Positions 45,502-55,956 of a DNA stretch of 64,000 nucleotides are shown piece after piece; the stretch's first letter is position 1; the number at the start of each line of letters is the position of its first letter. Under the pieces are notes generated by a model. That model had not been told where the DNA came from, searched no databases, and worked only from the letters and a program-made list of their open reading frames with translations. The translations under genes were made by a program, and so were the position numbers. The stretch is from Tritrichomonas musculus (Eukaryota > Parabasalia > Tritrichomonadida > Tritrichomonadidae): assembly GCA_039105265.1 (NCBI GenBank), contig JAPFFF010000002.1:4898001-4962000 (forward strand). Direction: 5' to 3'.

Positions 45502-48231
45502 TTAATATTCATCTTCTATCTTATTAATATCATATTTAAATGCTTGAGCTTTACGTTCTATTTTTTGTTCATCATACTTATTCTTATATTCTAAATATTT
45601 ACTATTATCACCATATAACTTATTAATAATTTTTGTTACTTGTTTTTTATAAAAATCTTTATTGTATTTAATATTTTCTGGTGTTGAATTTATTATCTGT
45701 TCTTGAATAAGTTCTTGTATATTTTCATCATTAGGATTTTCAAGACAAAAGATTTGTTTAAAAATTAATAAGAATAATCGACTTAAAATATTAGCAAATC
45801 CTTTATGCTGAAGATTATTCTTTTCAAGTTGTTCTACTAAAATTTCTCCTGTTTTTGTATCAACAATATCATCAATATAAGCTTCTCTTAACTTTACTAT
45901 TTTTGGTCCTACTCTTTCATTATAATCAGCTTTATGTTCACGTTTATAGTTTAACCAGGCTGGATAATTTAAGATTTTTCCTTTATATTTTGAACTTTTT
46001 TCTAGATCTCTTTTAGCACCTATATCAATAAGAATAACATACATAGCATTTGAAATTGATAAATAGTTCAAGAGTTTAGTAACTATTTTGTATTGAGGAT
46101 ATTCTATAATCCAGAAAAATTTCCATATATAAGAGAAGACAGATGACCAGTAACTTTGAGGAGATAATCTTTTACTGATTCTAGGTTTTCCTAAACCTAA
46201 ACTTGAATAATGTTTTCTATATTCTTTCATATGTTCATTTGCGTCAATATTATATTCTCCTTTTCTCCAGTTTACATCATTTATATCTTTATTAAATTGT
46301 TCTGCTAACCAGGTGTTAAAAGGTTTTTCTTTTCTTTCAGCTTTACTTACAGTTGAAAGCCAAACTTTTTTATAAGGACTAGCTCGAACAAGTTTATATC
46401 CATTAATTATTCTAGGAATTCCACGTTTATCAACTAAAACAACATCTTCAACACGATCTCCATTTAAATCAGTGATAGGTTTTCCAATAGGATCTTTTGC
46501 ATTTGGCGGTAATAATCTATATCTAGGAACTCCATTTTCATCAACATGATTATGTGCATATTCTTGCGCTGTATCTCTAGCTGCTGCATTAGGAATATAT
46601 TTAATTCTATAATTACCGTTAATAATGATATCTAGTAAATGATTGTTATAGAAAGAAATATTTCCTTCTGTTTCATTTACAAGATTTTCTACTTTAAATG
46701 TTTTTAATTTATCTGGTAAATCATCAATATCTCTATCAGATCTTTTTCCTCTTATTACAGAACTTTCTTCTTTTTTCATAAGATCCTTAATATAATCTTT
46801 ATCGGGCATATAAGTATTCTCATTATTAAGTACATTATAAGGTTTAAATAATTTTGATACTTGTTGATCAAATTCTACTTCTTTTTCTTCAGGTTTTTTT
46901 GATTTACGAGGAGCTTTATATGCTGTTATAGATTTATTAAGATTATCAATTATATCATCTTCACTTTCATCAAAACCAAAATCAAAATCTTCATCATTAA
47001 TACTATGTCCTATTGTTTCTTTTGGTGCTGAATCACTATCGGCCATTTTATTATCAAATAAAGTTTCATTTTCTAAATCACTATTCATGTTATAAATTAT
47101 TTCTCTATCTCCATTCTCTTTCAAATAATGAATCATTTTTTTTATTTGTTCTTTATTGTTAGGATCTTCATTTATAATAGATTCTCTAATAAATTTATGT
47201 AATTCTAGTACATATTTTCTTACTCTTATATCTACTTCATCTTTTGGATTAATAGCACTATTATAATATTTATATAAGTCTTCAGCTGAAAACTCATCAT
47301 TTAATAAATTAAGTTTCTGAAGTTGAGCAACATCTAAACGAACAACACTATTATATAAATTCATTAACTCTTGACCCTCAACACTATCATTTTCAACAAT
47401 AGTTTTCATTGTTTTAACATTTGTTTGTCTTCTTTGATTTTCAAATTCTATTAGATTTGTTACATCATTTATGATTTTATCTGAGTCTTTATTTGTTAAA
47501 TCAATATTTTTAGTTAAAGATTCTATAATTAATTTAATTTGTTTAGTATCTTTTTCATTAAATATTGTATATTTTTTAGGATCATCTGCTATACGATAGT
47601 ATAAAAGAAGAGAATTTTTAACATCAGGTTCAAGAACAATTAAAGAACTTAAAATCTCTATATCATCATTATATCTATTTCTATAATAATGATCTTGTTG
47701 TTCAGGTTCTTCTTCTTCTTCTAAATTAGGAACATTATCATTATCATTATCTATAACAACATCATCTTCATCTTCAACAGAATTATAATCATTTATTTCA
47801 TCATTATCTACATCGCGAGAGCTCGTAGCGACATTATCATTATCATCATCATCTTTATTTTTAGTTCTTTTAATTCTTTTAGCTTTTTCTAATAAATTAG
47901 ACGGAATCTTTATTTTCTTACTTGGATCATATTTTACAGGAGGTTTTAATAAACTATTTATATCACTAAAATATTTTGCTTTTTCATTTAATATACTGTT
48001 TAATCTTGCTTTTTGATTACTTCCGCTATGTTTTGTATTAACAAATGTATTTTTGAAATCAATAAGTTTTTCATTAACTTCAGGTTTATATTTATTGATA
48101 TGTTCTAAACATTTCAGCATATTCAAAATAATTTTGTTATCAACATACGAATCATCTCTTAAATATTTAAACATTTTTCTATAATCTTCATCATCTGTTA
48201 CTTTATTTATTTGTTTGTTTGTTATACTCAT
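45502..48231 (-). CDS. Large late Polinton protein with DLNGD-NGY domain (909 aa)
   Basis: 909 residues. The N-terminal 500 residues are helical and acidic (DEDDVVIDNDNDNVPNLEEE), with a TSSRD motif near residue 140 and LKPPVKYDPSKKIKIPSNLL. The last 380 residues match the 497-aa product of element 1: GNYRIKYIPNAAARDTAQEY, TDLNGDRVEDVVLVDKRG, PRIINGYKLVRASPYKKVWL, LGLGKPRISKRLSPQSYWSS. The extra N-terminal half is specific to element 2. It ends 2 bp from the convergent 549-aa gene. Probably structural; family not recognised. Confidence 0.7.
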   Translation of the reverse strand: MSITNKQINKVTDDEDYRKMFKYLRDDSYVDNKIILNMLKCLEHINKYKPEVNEKLIDFKNTFVNTKHSGSNQKARLNSILNEKAKYFSDINSLLKPPVKYDPSKKIKIPSNLLEKAKRIKRTKNKDDDDNDNVATSSRDVDNDEINDYNSVEDEDDVVIDNDNDNVPNLEEEEEPEQQDHYYRNRYNDDIEILSSLIVLEPDVKNSLLLYYRIADDPKKYTIFNEKDTKQIKLIIESLTKNIDLTNKDSDKIINDVTNLIEFENQRRQTNVKTMKTIVENDSVEGQELMNLYNSVVRLDVAQLQKLNLLNDEFSAEDLYKYYNSAINPKDEVDIRVRKYVLELHKFIRESIINEDPNNKEQIKKMIHYLKENGDREIIYNMNSDLENETLFDNKMADSDSAPKETIGHSINDEDFDFGFDESEDDIIDNLNKSITAYKAPRKSKKPEEKEVEFDQQVSKLFKPYNVLNNENTYMPDKDYIKDLMKKEESSVIRGKRSDRDIDDLPDKLKTFKVENLVNETEGNISFYNNHLLDIIINGNYRIKYIPNAAARDTAQEYAHNHVDENGVPRYRLLPPNAKDPIGKPITDLNGDRVEDVVLVDKRGIPRIINGYKLVRASPYKKVWLSTVSKAERKEKPFNTWLAEQFNKDINDVNWRKGEYNIDANEHMKEYRKHYSSLGLGKPRISKRLSPQSYWSSVFSYIWKFFWIIEYPQYKIVTKLLNYLSISNAMYVILIDIGAKRDLEKSSKYKGKILNYPAWLNYKREHKADYNERVGPKIVKLREAYIDDIVDTKTGEILVEQLEKNNLQHKGFANILSRLFLLIFKQIFCLENPNDENIQELIQEQIINSTPENIKYNKDFYKKQVTKIINKLYGDNSKYLEYKNKYDEQKIERKAQAFKYDINKIEDEY
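47807..47832 (-). repeat. 26-nt TSSRD block, Polinton 2 copy 2
   Basis: Exact reverse complement of 44870-44895, located in the 909-aa gene and there encoding V-A-T-S-S-R-D-V-D in that gene's own frame. Confidence 0.85.
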
Positions 48232-48245
48232 TTATTACGTTATAA

Positions 48246-50738
48246 ATGTTTACAATAGAGCAAGCTGGCAGTATTAAGAAAGTTAATACAATTGATGAAT
48301 TAATTATAGAATATATTAAGAAATATAGTTGTCAAGCGAATTTAGGATCAAATTCATTAAATGAAGAAAAAATAAAAGAATTGTTAAAACCTTATGCTTT
48401 AACTACAGATTTATTTGATTATGTAAAAGTTGAAGAAATTAATGATAAACAGGATAAACTAACATTTTCATCAACAAAAGAAGATTATGAAACTAACAAA
48501 GATTCAACAACAATAGTACCGACATTAAGTTTATTAAATCAGTTAGTTAATGATAAAAATAATAATCTCAATATAGTAAAGTACGATAATGAATTTGAAT
48601 ACGATGAATATAAATCGTTAAATTTAACATACTTTAATGAAACATTTGATGAAAAAGTATTAAGTATGAAATCATGTATAAGTATGTATTATGATTTACG
48701 TGATAAATTATTATATGATAAACAAGATAAACTAGAATTTTCATCAACAAAAGAACACTATGAAACTAATAAAGAATCTACTACAATAATACCAACATTA
48801 TCATTAATAACTGAATTAATATCAAACAACAACAATAGTATTGAAATACTTAAAGATGAAACAATATATAATAACGATAATGAAATATTCTTTAATAATA
48901 TTCAAGAAGCTGCTAATGACAACAATGTTTTATCATCTCAATTAGCTATAAATTTCATATGGAAATATATTGAATATATGATTGAATTTCATGCTGTATT
49001 AAAAAATGAATTGACAAGAAGTTATAGATTTAATATTGAAGATTATGAAACACTAACTTTAAATAATATTGATAATGAAAAAGAATATGAAGTATTAAGT
49101 GAAAAATCATCATTAAAAATGTATTATAACTTACTAAATAAAATTAAAACCAAACAAGATTCATTAACAATATCAACAACAAAAGAACACTATGAAACTA
49201 ATAAAGAATCAACAACAATAGTTCCTAGTTTGAACTTAATAAATGAATTAATAAGTGAATGTGATAATAAAAATGAAGATGGTTCATTAACATTAAATTC
49301 AACAAATGATACTGTATTATCAGTGTTTTCTAATCATAAATATGGTCCTTCAATAAAATTGGGTGTTGATAATACAAATTATGTACAAATACATTATAAC
49401 ACAAATAATCGAATATTCTTCTCATTAACAAATGATTCATTTTTGATGTATGATGGATCAGATCAATCACTTAATCTTTATTGTAAAGAATTTAAAATAT
49501 TCAATGATAAACGAAATGACAATGCACATATTGATTTATTATTAGGTCTTGATAGTAAAAGGTGTATAAAATTACACTATGATTATTCTTGGCCGACAGA
49601 TCCTGATAGAAATATATTTATTAATTCTACAGATTTATCAATTGCTGAAGCTAAATTTATAACATTCACTAAAAATCAAAGTAGAAGTAAAACAGATAGT
49701 ACAGATATTATTGATACTTTTACTACTACATTTGAAGATAATGTTAGTGTATTTGTTAATGATTTACGTAAAACAGAAACTGATAAATATTTAAGTGAAT
49801 CAGAATGTAATAATAAATATGTTTCTAAAAATGATGATTCAACTATTACAGGTACATTGTCAATATTAGATGAAAATGCTGCAAATTCATTAATATTTGG
49901 TAGAAGTTCAACTGAAAATGAAGCTGCAACATTAAGCTTTTTCGATAATTCAGGAGCTTTAGGAGTTGTTGGTAATGAAAATCTTATAAACTGGAATACA
50001 ACAAATACAACTTTTTATAATAATATTGTATTATTTTATAGTAAATTAGAAATAGGAAGTAAAGAACCTAATGGATTACTTGTTTATCAAGAAAATCCAA
50101 ATTTATGTGAATCAAATATAGTTCTTGGTCTTAATTCAGCAAAATGTGCAAAAATACAATATTATAATCAAGGTAATTTAGCTTATTATAGAATATTATT
50201 TGATAATTCAAACATATTTTCTTATGAAGTTTCTACATCAGGAAGAAATACAACAATTAACTCTAATTTAAATGTTAACGGTAAAATTACATCAAATGGA
50301 TCAAATACGATTACTCATTATTGTCCTATTGAGAATTCTTTGAATAATATTGATGATTTTATTATAGGAACTCCTGTTTACTTAACCGGAAAAGTATATA
50401 AACGAAAAGATGATAAATGGATAGAATCAAATGAAGATGATGTTATTGATTGTATATGTTCAGTTAAAACACAAGGAATATGGAAAGAATATATTGGGAT
50501 TTGTACACATATAGATAAAGAAAACAATTCAATCAAGTTTGCAACTCAAGGCGATTATCTTGTTCGTGTTACTGATTCTTCATGTTATAGTATAGGTGAT
50601 GAAGTATTTATTGATGATGATAATAAGCTTAAGATTTTATCAGGTGAAACAGCAATAACATCAAAAATAAAAAGATTAACTGTAGGAATAGTAACATCAA
50701 TTATAAACAAAAATATGTTAGCAGTTTTTAAATCTTAA
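48246..50738 (+). CDS. Fibre/spike-like virion surface protein, Polinton 2 (830 aa)
   Basis: 830 residues. Four spaced modules of the type KQDKL-FSSTKE-YETNKEST (near 65, 165, 305 and related) alternate with LSMKSCISMYYDLRDK-type modules. A beta-rich middle follows (IHYNTNNRIFFSLTNDSFLM), then the conserved C-terminal 280 residues shared with 10194-12152 (SLIFGRSSTENEAATLSFF, NIDDFIIGTPVYLTGKVYKR, GIWKEYIGICTHIDKENN). Repeat-built shaft plus conserved end is the layout of phage-like fibres; receptor binding is inferred. Divergent from the 909-aa gene (14 bp) and overlapping the next gene's end by 4 bp. Confidence 0.7.
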   Translation: MFTIEQAGSIKKVNTIDELIIEYIKKYSCQANLGSNSLNEEKIKELLKPYALTTDLFDYVKVEEINDKQDKLTFSSTKEDYETNKDSTTIVPTLSLLNQLVNDKNNNLNIVKYDNEFEYDEYKSLNLTYFNETFDEKVLSMKSCISMYYDLRDKLLYDKQDKLEFSSTKEHYETNKESTTIIPTLSLITELISNNNNSIEILKDETIYNNDNEIFFNNIQEAANDNNVLSSQLAINFIWKYIEYMIEFHAVLKNELTRSYRFNIEDYETLTLNNIDNEKEYEVLSEKSSLKMYYNLLNKIKTKQDSLTISTTKEHYETNKESTTIVPSLNLINELISECDNKNEDGSLTLNSTNDTVLSVFSNHKYGPSIKLGVDNTNYVQIHYNTNNRIFFSLTNDSFLMYDGSDQSLNLYCKEFKIFNDKRNDNAHIDLLLGLDSKRCIKLHYDYSWPTDPDRNIFINSTDLSIAEAKFITFTKNQSRSKTDSTDIIDTFTTTFEDNVSVFVNDLRKTETDKYLSESECNNKYVSKNDDSTITGTLSILDENAANSLIFGRSSTENEAATLSFFDNSGALGVVGNENLINWNTTNTTFYNNIVLFYSKLEIGSKEPNGLLVYQENPNLCESNIVLGLNSAKCAKIQYYNQGNLAYYRILFDNSNIFSYEVSTSGRNTTINSNLNVNGKITSNGSNTITHYCPIENSLNNIDDFIIGTPVYLTGKVYKRKDDKWIESNEDDVIDCICSVKTQGIWKEYIGICTHIDKENNSIKFATQGDYLVRVTDSSCYSIGDEVFIDDDNKLKILSGETAITSKIKRLTVGIVTSIINKNMLAVFKS

Positions 50739-51043
50739 ATATTAAGTTTATTAATTAATTTGTCTGTCATATAAATAGAAAGATTAATATCATATTTCTC
50801 TTTTAATTCTTTTCTAACATAACTTATCTGAGTATGTTTTGGTAGTTTAGCAATAATATTTTTAGTTTCTTCATTTTCAATATATTCTAATACTTGTTTT
50901 TGTTGTTCTTCATTTAAATACTTACTTTTATTAAAAATGTTATTTCTTTGTTTTGGTGTTTTTGGTTTTTCTTTCTCTTTCAATAATTCATTTAATAAGT
51001 TTTTGATTTCACTTAATTCTTTTAATATATCTTGATTAGACAT
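50735..51043 (-). CDS. Small conserved Polinton protein next to polymerase (102 aa)
   Basis: Start taken at ATG 51043 (MSNQDILKELSEIKNLLNEL). Coiled-coil start, then FNKSKYLNEEQQKQVLEYI and INLSIYMTDKLINKLNI, aligning with the C-terminal half of 9692-10081. Lies 52 bp downstream of the polymerase. Function unknown. Confidence 0.7.
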   Translation of the reverse strand: MSNQDILKELSEIKNLLNELLKEKEKPKTPKQRNNIFNKSKYLNEEQQKQVLEYIENEETKNIIAKLPKHTQISYVRKELKEKYDINLSIYMTDKLINKLNI

Positions 51044-51095
51044 TATCAATTTGAATTAAAAATAAAAATAAAAAATAAAGTTTTTTAAAATTGAT

Positions 51096-54000
51096 TTATT
51101 GATTTATTAAATAATCATTAGCAGAAAGACCAAATATATAAGGAGCACAAGATTGATTTTCTAATACAATCATTTTATTATGAAAAGCAGTTAAAGCGTT
51201 CTTATTTATAGTTACTTTACTCATTATATTATTTTTCATTTGAAGATTTATGTTTTGTCCTATTTTTACTGTTTGATTCTTTAATATTTCATTATAATCT
51301 TCATATTCTATCTTATTCTTTTTTAGACTAACTCCTTTTAATTTTAATGATTTTGTTTGTTTATTGTTATTAAAGATCGTATAGCATTTTGCACATAATG
51401 CAATTTGATTTTCACCATATTTTTCTACACATAATCCTAATATCTTCTTTTCATCATAAACATTATTTATATTAGGATTAGGCATAAATTTGTAAATATG
51501 TTTGTTATAGAATTCATAATCTTTAATTATGTATTTGAATTCTTGATCTATATCTTTTGTTGAATCTCCTGAAACTGCAAAATAATATGAATCAGTATCA
51601 AGTGAAGTTAAATGAAACTTATTTGTATCTAAACATCTATTCATAAAATCGTAATAGAATGTAAGATAAACAAACTTAGCATTATCTAAAGTCCAAAATG
51701 ATTCTTGTAAACAAGTTGTACAATGATAGTATTTAGGTTGTTGTTGTATTATAAATAAATCATCTTTTAACTGAGCACCATTCATATAAGTTTGAGAAAT
51801 AATATACTGATAAGCTTTGTTAGTATCGCAAATCTTTACTTTACAAAACTTTTCTGTATTTATTCCGTCATATCCATATGAACCATTCATACTTATCTTA
51901 TAAAACTTTTCATTTCCTTTCTCTTTCTTTGAAATAATATCTTGTCTCTTTTTCATAAATGTAGTTACAAATTCATTAAAACCTGTATGTGCTTCATATA
52001 ATGAAATAGATTTAACATCTTCTAAAATAAGTCCATGATCTAATAAAAACCATAAATAATAGTTAGAAAATGTCATATACTGACCATATGTATCTAATAA
52101 CATAGTTAGTTTTCGTTCTTCTTTATTTAATGATGTTAGTTTGTGTTTTTCAAGATAATTATACATATAACTTCCTATTACATTTTCTTCATTTTTAATC
52201 ATAATATTTCTGAAAACAGGTGGAAAATTAATAAAGTAGTTAATCTTATTTTTAGGACATACTAGTTTAACTTCAGCTTTGAATAAATATTTTGGATTAG
52301 GTTGAAATCTTGTTTTGTTTGTTATGATATCTATTACTCTTTGTTTTGATTGTTTATCTTTAACTTCAATTCTTTTAATAAATGAACCCGGCATAAACAT
52401 AACTCCACCGTGATACTTATTAAAATCATGTTTTGTTGATGAAAATGAAGAAGGATATAAACTATTAAAATCTATTCCTAAAACATGAGTCATAATATTT
52501 TCAGTATCTTCACTTATTACTTTATTATTTTCAGAATCATATCTGAATTTATTAATATGAGTTTCTCCTTTAATATTATATCTATGTTGAACATTTGATA
52601 ATCCTCCTGTTATATTATTTCTTAAACTATAGTATTCTTGTTCATCATTTATTAAAGTAGGAAGATGTTTTAGTTTACAATATTTCTTTAATTGAATTCT
52701 TAATCTTGTTATTTTTTCATCATTTCTCTTACGAAGTTTATTACATTCTATACAACATAGTTTACAGTTCTTTAATTCATGTCCTAAATCATTATCAATT
52801 CTATCTAATGTAGGCTTATTTTCACTAGTAAAATGTTCATCACATAAATAACAACAAGAATTCTCGTACATTTTCATAAATTCATCATAATCAGAAACAC
52901 TTATACATTTATCAAGATTTCTAGGTTTATCTTTATGTGTTTGATTATATTTTTGATCTTGTTTATAATAACTATCACATTTATAGCGAAACCATTTTAA
53001 TGAAGGTTTAAATGTATTTTCTTTATTAATTATTTCATATTTAGCATTTACATCAAAATCTTTATAAGCTAGAGCATATTTAATACAAGCTGAACATTTT
53101 GATAATGATAAGTTAGAAATCAGATCTACTTTATATTCAGCATTCATCTTTATTAAGTTATCTAAAGGTTTAATCATCATTTCAACATCATTATCATTAT
53201 ATGCTAACAAATACGACCATCTATCTCTATAATTCTTACTATCTTTAACATATTCTTCATATTCTTCTTTTGTTAAAGGATTCTTTTGATTAAGATAGCT
53301 ATAGAAATCATCATAGTTAAAAGGTTCAGATTTAGATAAAACTTCATTATAGTTTTCACTGTTAATAGCTTCATACGGAAATACTCCTTTATTACTATTA
53401 TTTTCTCCTCCAAAATCTATTCCAAACTGTTTTAATGTTCCACCAGCTACAAAAGATTGAGCATCAATAAACCTTAGTTTAGTATCATATTTTGATGAAA
53501 CTAGAATAAATTGTTTTAATGATGATAATGTTCCTATTATACTACTTGATTCTATATTCCAGTGTTCAGCATTAAGATACTGTTTAAATAAGTTACTATC
53601 AAATCTAGAAGAATTAAATCCAAAAACAGTTATAACATTGATATTAGAATCTATATTTTCAGGTACACATGAATACTGTTGTTTATCTTTATATACTGTT
53701 AATGATTGTTCAAATAACCAGTTTATCCAATTTATAATAAAGTCTTTACTATCTCTTAAACTAAAATTCTTTGTTAATAATCCTTTAGCAGATTTAACAC
53801 ATGATGAAACTGATATAGGTATTAATCTAGAGTTAATTGTGGTTGATTTACTTGATTCTTTATTTATAATTTGTTCCATAGTTTCAAAATCATAAGTTAT
53901 ATAATAAATATTAGGTTTCCATTCTATATCATAAGCTAAACAATATTCATAAACAGAATTATTAAGAATATGTGGACAGTATGGAAGAGCTTCTTTAACG

Positions 54001-55592
54001 GGAACAAAATGTTTCTTAAACTTAGAATCACAATGTTTAACATGATCTTCGAATCTATATAAGTTTTGTTTACCATAATGAACATATGAATTACATTTAG
54101 GACATATATGAATTTGTGTTAACTTTTCAGCATCTTTAATAAACATAATATGAATTGTAAGATCTTTTGTGAATAATAATGCTGAATAAGTTTGATAATC
54201 TTTATTGAAAAACCATTGTTCTTGAATATCATATTGATTAATTTCACTAAAATATTCATAAATGTTGATATTGATTTTATGTTTTTGTGCTGATTCTTTC
54301 ATTTCATCTAATGTTACTCCTTTGAAATTATTTAGTATAAGTTGTCCTTCTTTTGGGATTTTTGTTGTATATTTGATGTTATGTTCTTCTAATAATAATT
54401 TCTTAGCAACTTTAGTTCTATGATTTATTGTATAGTAATTGTTTTTCTCTTTTCTTTGATTTTCTGGATTTGTTAATTTTGGATATAAACAACAAGCTAA
54501 GAATCTAAACCAGCATAAACAATCATCTTCATCATCAGCTATTATATAATTCTTTTGTGATTTGAAAATTTTGGGTAGATCTTTAATATGTCCAGTTACT
54601 TTTCTCATTCTCGAAACTGTAAATGAAACTGAATGTACTATTGTTAGTTTATTGTTAGATGATGTAGTTTCATAACTGTTTAAAACTGTTTCAATATACA
54701 TTTTACAACTTTCTAAGCTTTGTTCATTATTAATTATAATTGGAATAGAAGATTTATAATTTTGCCATCTTATTTCTCTAGCTTCATATTCATATGTTTC
54801 TTCATAAGTCTCAAAATTAAACGTACTTGTTTCAAAAACTCCACTTAACTGAAAATGTATTTTAAAAGGTTTTAATTCTTCTTTGTATACTTTATATAAT
54901 GATTCATATATTTTATTAAGTGAAGATATTTCATTAAAATAATATGTAATTATAGGTTCTTTATTATCAATTCTCTCTTTAATAAATTCAATAGGATAAT
55001 GATAATTTTGTAATGTTTCAACAGCTTTATCAAAATTATTTGGATAATTGATAATAAGAAAATCGTTATGTTTATTTTGAAAAGAATGTCCGTTTTTCTG
55101 TAAATAATCATATAGTTCTTGATTTTCTGGTTCATTTATTTCTGGTTTATCAATTATATCTAATACTTCATTTATAGCTTTCTTTGCTATTTCTATATTA
55201 TTCTTAATTAATTGTTCTTGTTTAAACTTATTTCTTAGTGATTTGTGTATATATTCATCATGTTTATCATTATATTTATATTTATCTTTATTTTCACTTA
55301 ATTGTTTAAAGTATTTATTATCTTCTTCTTCATTTATCTTATTTCTTTCGTTTAAGTAATCTTCAATAAAGAAATCAATATCATTTTGTTTCACCAAACT
55401 TTTCTTTTTATCACCAAATATTCTTTCATAAGCATTATGTTTGTTTAAATATTTACATAATTCTATCTTATTTGAAAAAGAATCATCTTTTATAATTATG
55501 TTAGCATTTAATTCTGTATTTAATTTAATAATATATTTAATAATATCATTTTTATTCCAGGTTGCAAAATCTAATTCTACTATTTTTGTCAT
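51096..55592 (-). CDS. polB: Protein-primed family B DNA polymerase (pPolB), Polinton 2
   Basis: 1498 residues. The N-terminal 170 residues are unlike element 1; from YDYLQKNGHSF onward about 88% alike. Same motif order: CWFRFLACCLYPK, C-x2-C...H...C finger, YDFET, FNSSRFDS, YNDNDVEMM, HNH-like module (CYLC, LDRIDNDLGHELKNCKLCC, CNKL), GIDFNSLYPS, KISMNGSYGYDG, LDTDSYYFAV. Replicates the linear element. Upstream (55593-55956) is 360 bp of T-rich spacer with repeated TTATTCAATTATTCTTTT and no gene. Confidence 0.96.
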   Translation of the reverse strand: MTKIVELDFATWNKNDIIKYIIKLNTELNANIIIKDDSFSNKIELCKYLNKHNAYERIFGDKKKSLVKQNDIDFFIEDYLNERNKINEEEDNKYFKQLSENKDKYKYNDKHDEYIHKSLRNKFKQEQLIKNNIEIAKKAINEVLDIIDKPEINEPENQELYDYLQKNGHSFQNKHNDFLIINYPNNFDKAVETLQNYHYPIEFIKERIDNKEPIITYYFNEISSLNKIYESLYKVYKEELKPFKIHFQLSGVFETSTFNFETYEETYEYEAREIRWQNYKSSIPIIINNEQSLESCKMYIETVLNSYETTSSNNKLTIVHSVSFTVSRMRKVTGHIKDLPKIFKSQKNYIIADDEDDCLCWFRFLACCLYPKLTNPENQRKEKNNYYTINHRTKVAKKLLLEEHNIKYTTKIPKEGQLILNNFKGVTLDEMKESAQKHKININIYEYFSEINQYDIQEQWFFNKDYQTYSALLFTKDLTIHIMFIKDAEKLTQIHICPKCNSYVHYGKQNLYRFEDHVKHCDSKFKKHFVPVKEALPYCPHILNNSVYEYCLAYDIEWKPNIYYITYDFETMEQIINKESSKSTTINSRLIPISVSSCVKSAKGLLTKNFSLRDSKDFIINWINWLFEQSLTVYKDKQQYSCVPENIDSNINVITVFGFNSSRFDSNLFKQYLNAEHWNIESSSIIGTLSSLKQFILVSSKYDTKLRFIDAQSFVAGGTLKQFGIDFGGENNSNKGVFPYEAINSENYNEVLSKSEPFNYDDFYSYLNQKNPLTKEEYEEYVKDSKNYRDRWSYLLAYNDNDVEMMIKPLDNLIKMNAEYKVDLISNLSLSKCSACIKYALAYKDFDVNAKYEIINKENTFKPSLKWFRYKCDSYYKQDQKYNQTHKDKPRNLDKCISVSDYDEFMKMYENSCCYLCDEHFTSENKPTLDRIDNDLGHELKNCKLCCIECNKLRKRNDEKITRLRIQLKKYCKLKHLPTLINDEQEYYSLRNNITGGLSNVQHRYNIKGETHINKFRYDSENNKVISEDTENIMTHVLGIDFNSLYPSSFSSTKHDFNKYHGGVMFMPGSFIKRIEVKDKQSKQRVIDIITNKTRFQPNPKYLFKAEVKLVCPKNKINYFINFPPVFRNIMIKNEENVIGSYMYNYLEKHKLTSLNKEERKLTMLLDTYGQYMTFSNYYLWFLLDHGLILEDVKSISLYEAHTGFNEFVTTFMKKRQDIISKKEKGNEKFYKISMNGSYGYDGINTEKFCKVKICDTNKAYQYIISQTYMNGAQLKDDLFIIQQQPKYYHCTTCLQESFWTLDNAKFVYLTFYYDFMNRCLDTNKFHLTSLDTDSYYFAVSGDSTKDIDQEFKYIIKDYEFYNKHIYKFMPNPNINNVYDEKKILGLCVEKYGENQIALCAKCYTIFNNNKQTKSLKLKGVSLKKNKIEYEDYNEILKNQTVKIGQNINLQMKNNIMSKVTINKNALTAFHNKMIVLENQSCAPYIFGLSANDYLINQ

Positions 55593-55956
55593 TTTTGATC
55601 TTATTATTTTTGCTTTTTGTTATTTATGTGTGAATAAAAGTTAAAAAATATAATAATTTAAAATTATAATATTTCAAATTTCAAAATTAAATACAAAAAT
55701 ATAATAATTAATAACTCTTCTTTTATTCTACATACTCTATCTTATCTATTTTCTCTTCTTTCTCTATTATTCTACAAAAACATAATTGTCAAAATTAAAA
55801 AGTGACAATTATCCACTTTATTCAATTATTCTTTTCAATTATTCTTTTTATTCTTTTTTCATTTTATCTTTTATCCTATTTATCTTTTATTCATTTATTT
55901 TTATTCAATTTGTTCTATAAACTATTGAAATACAAAAATAAAGTTTAAGTTTTTTA

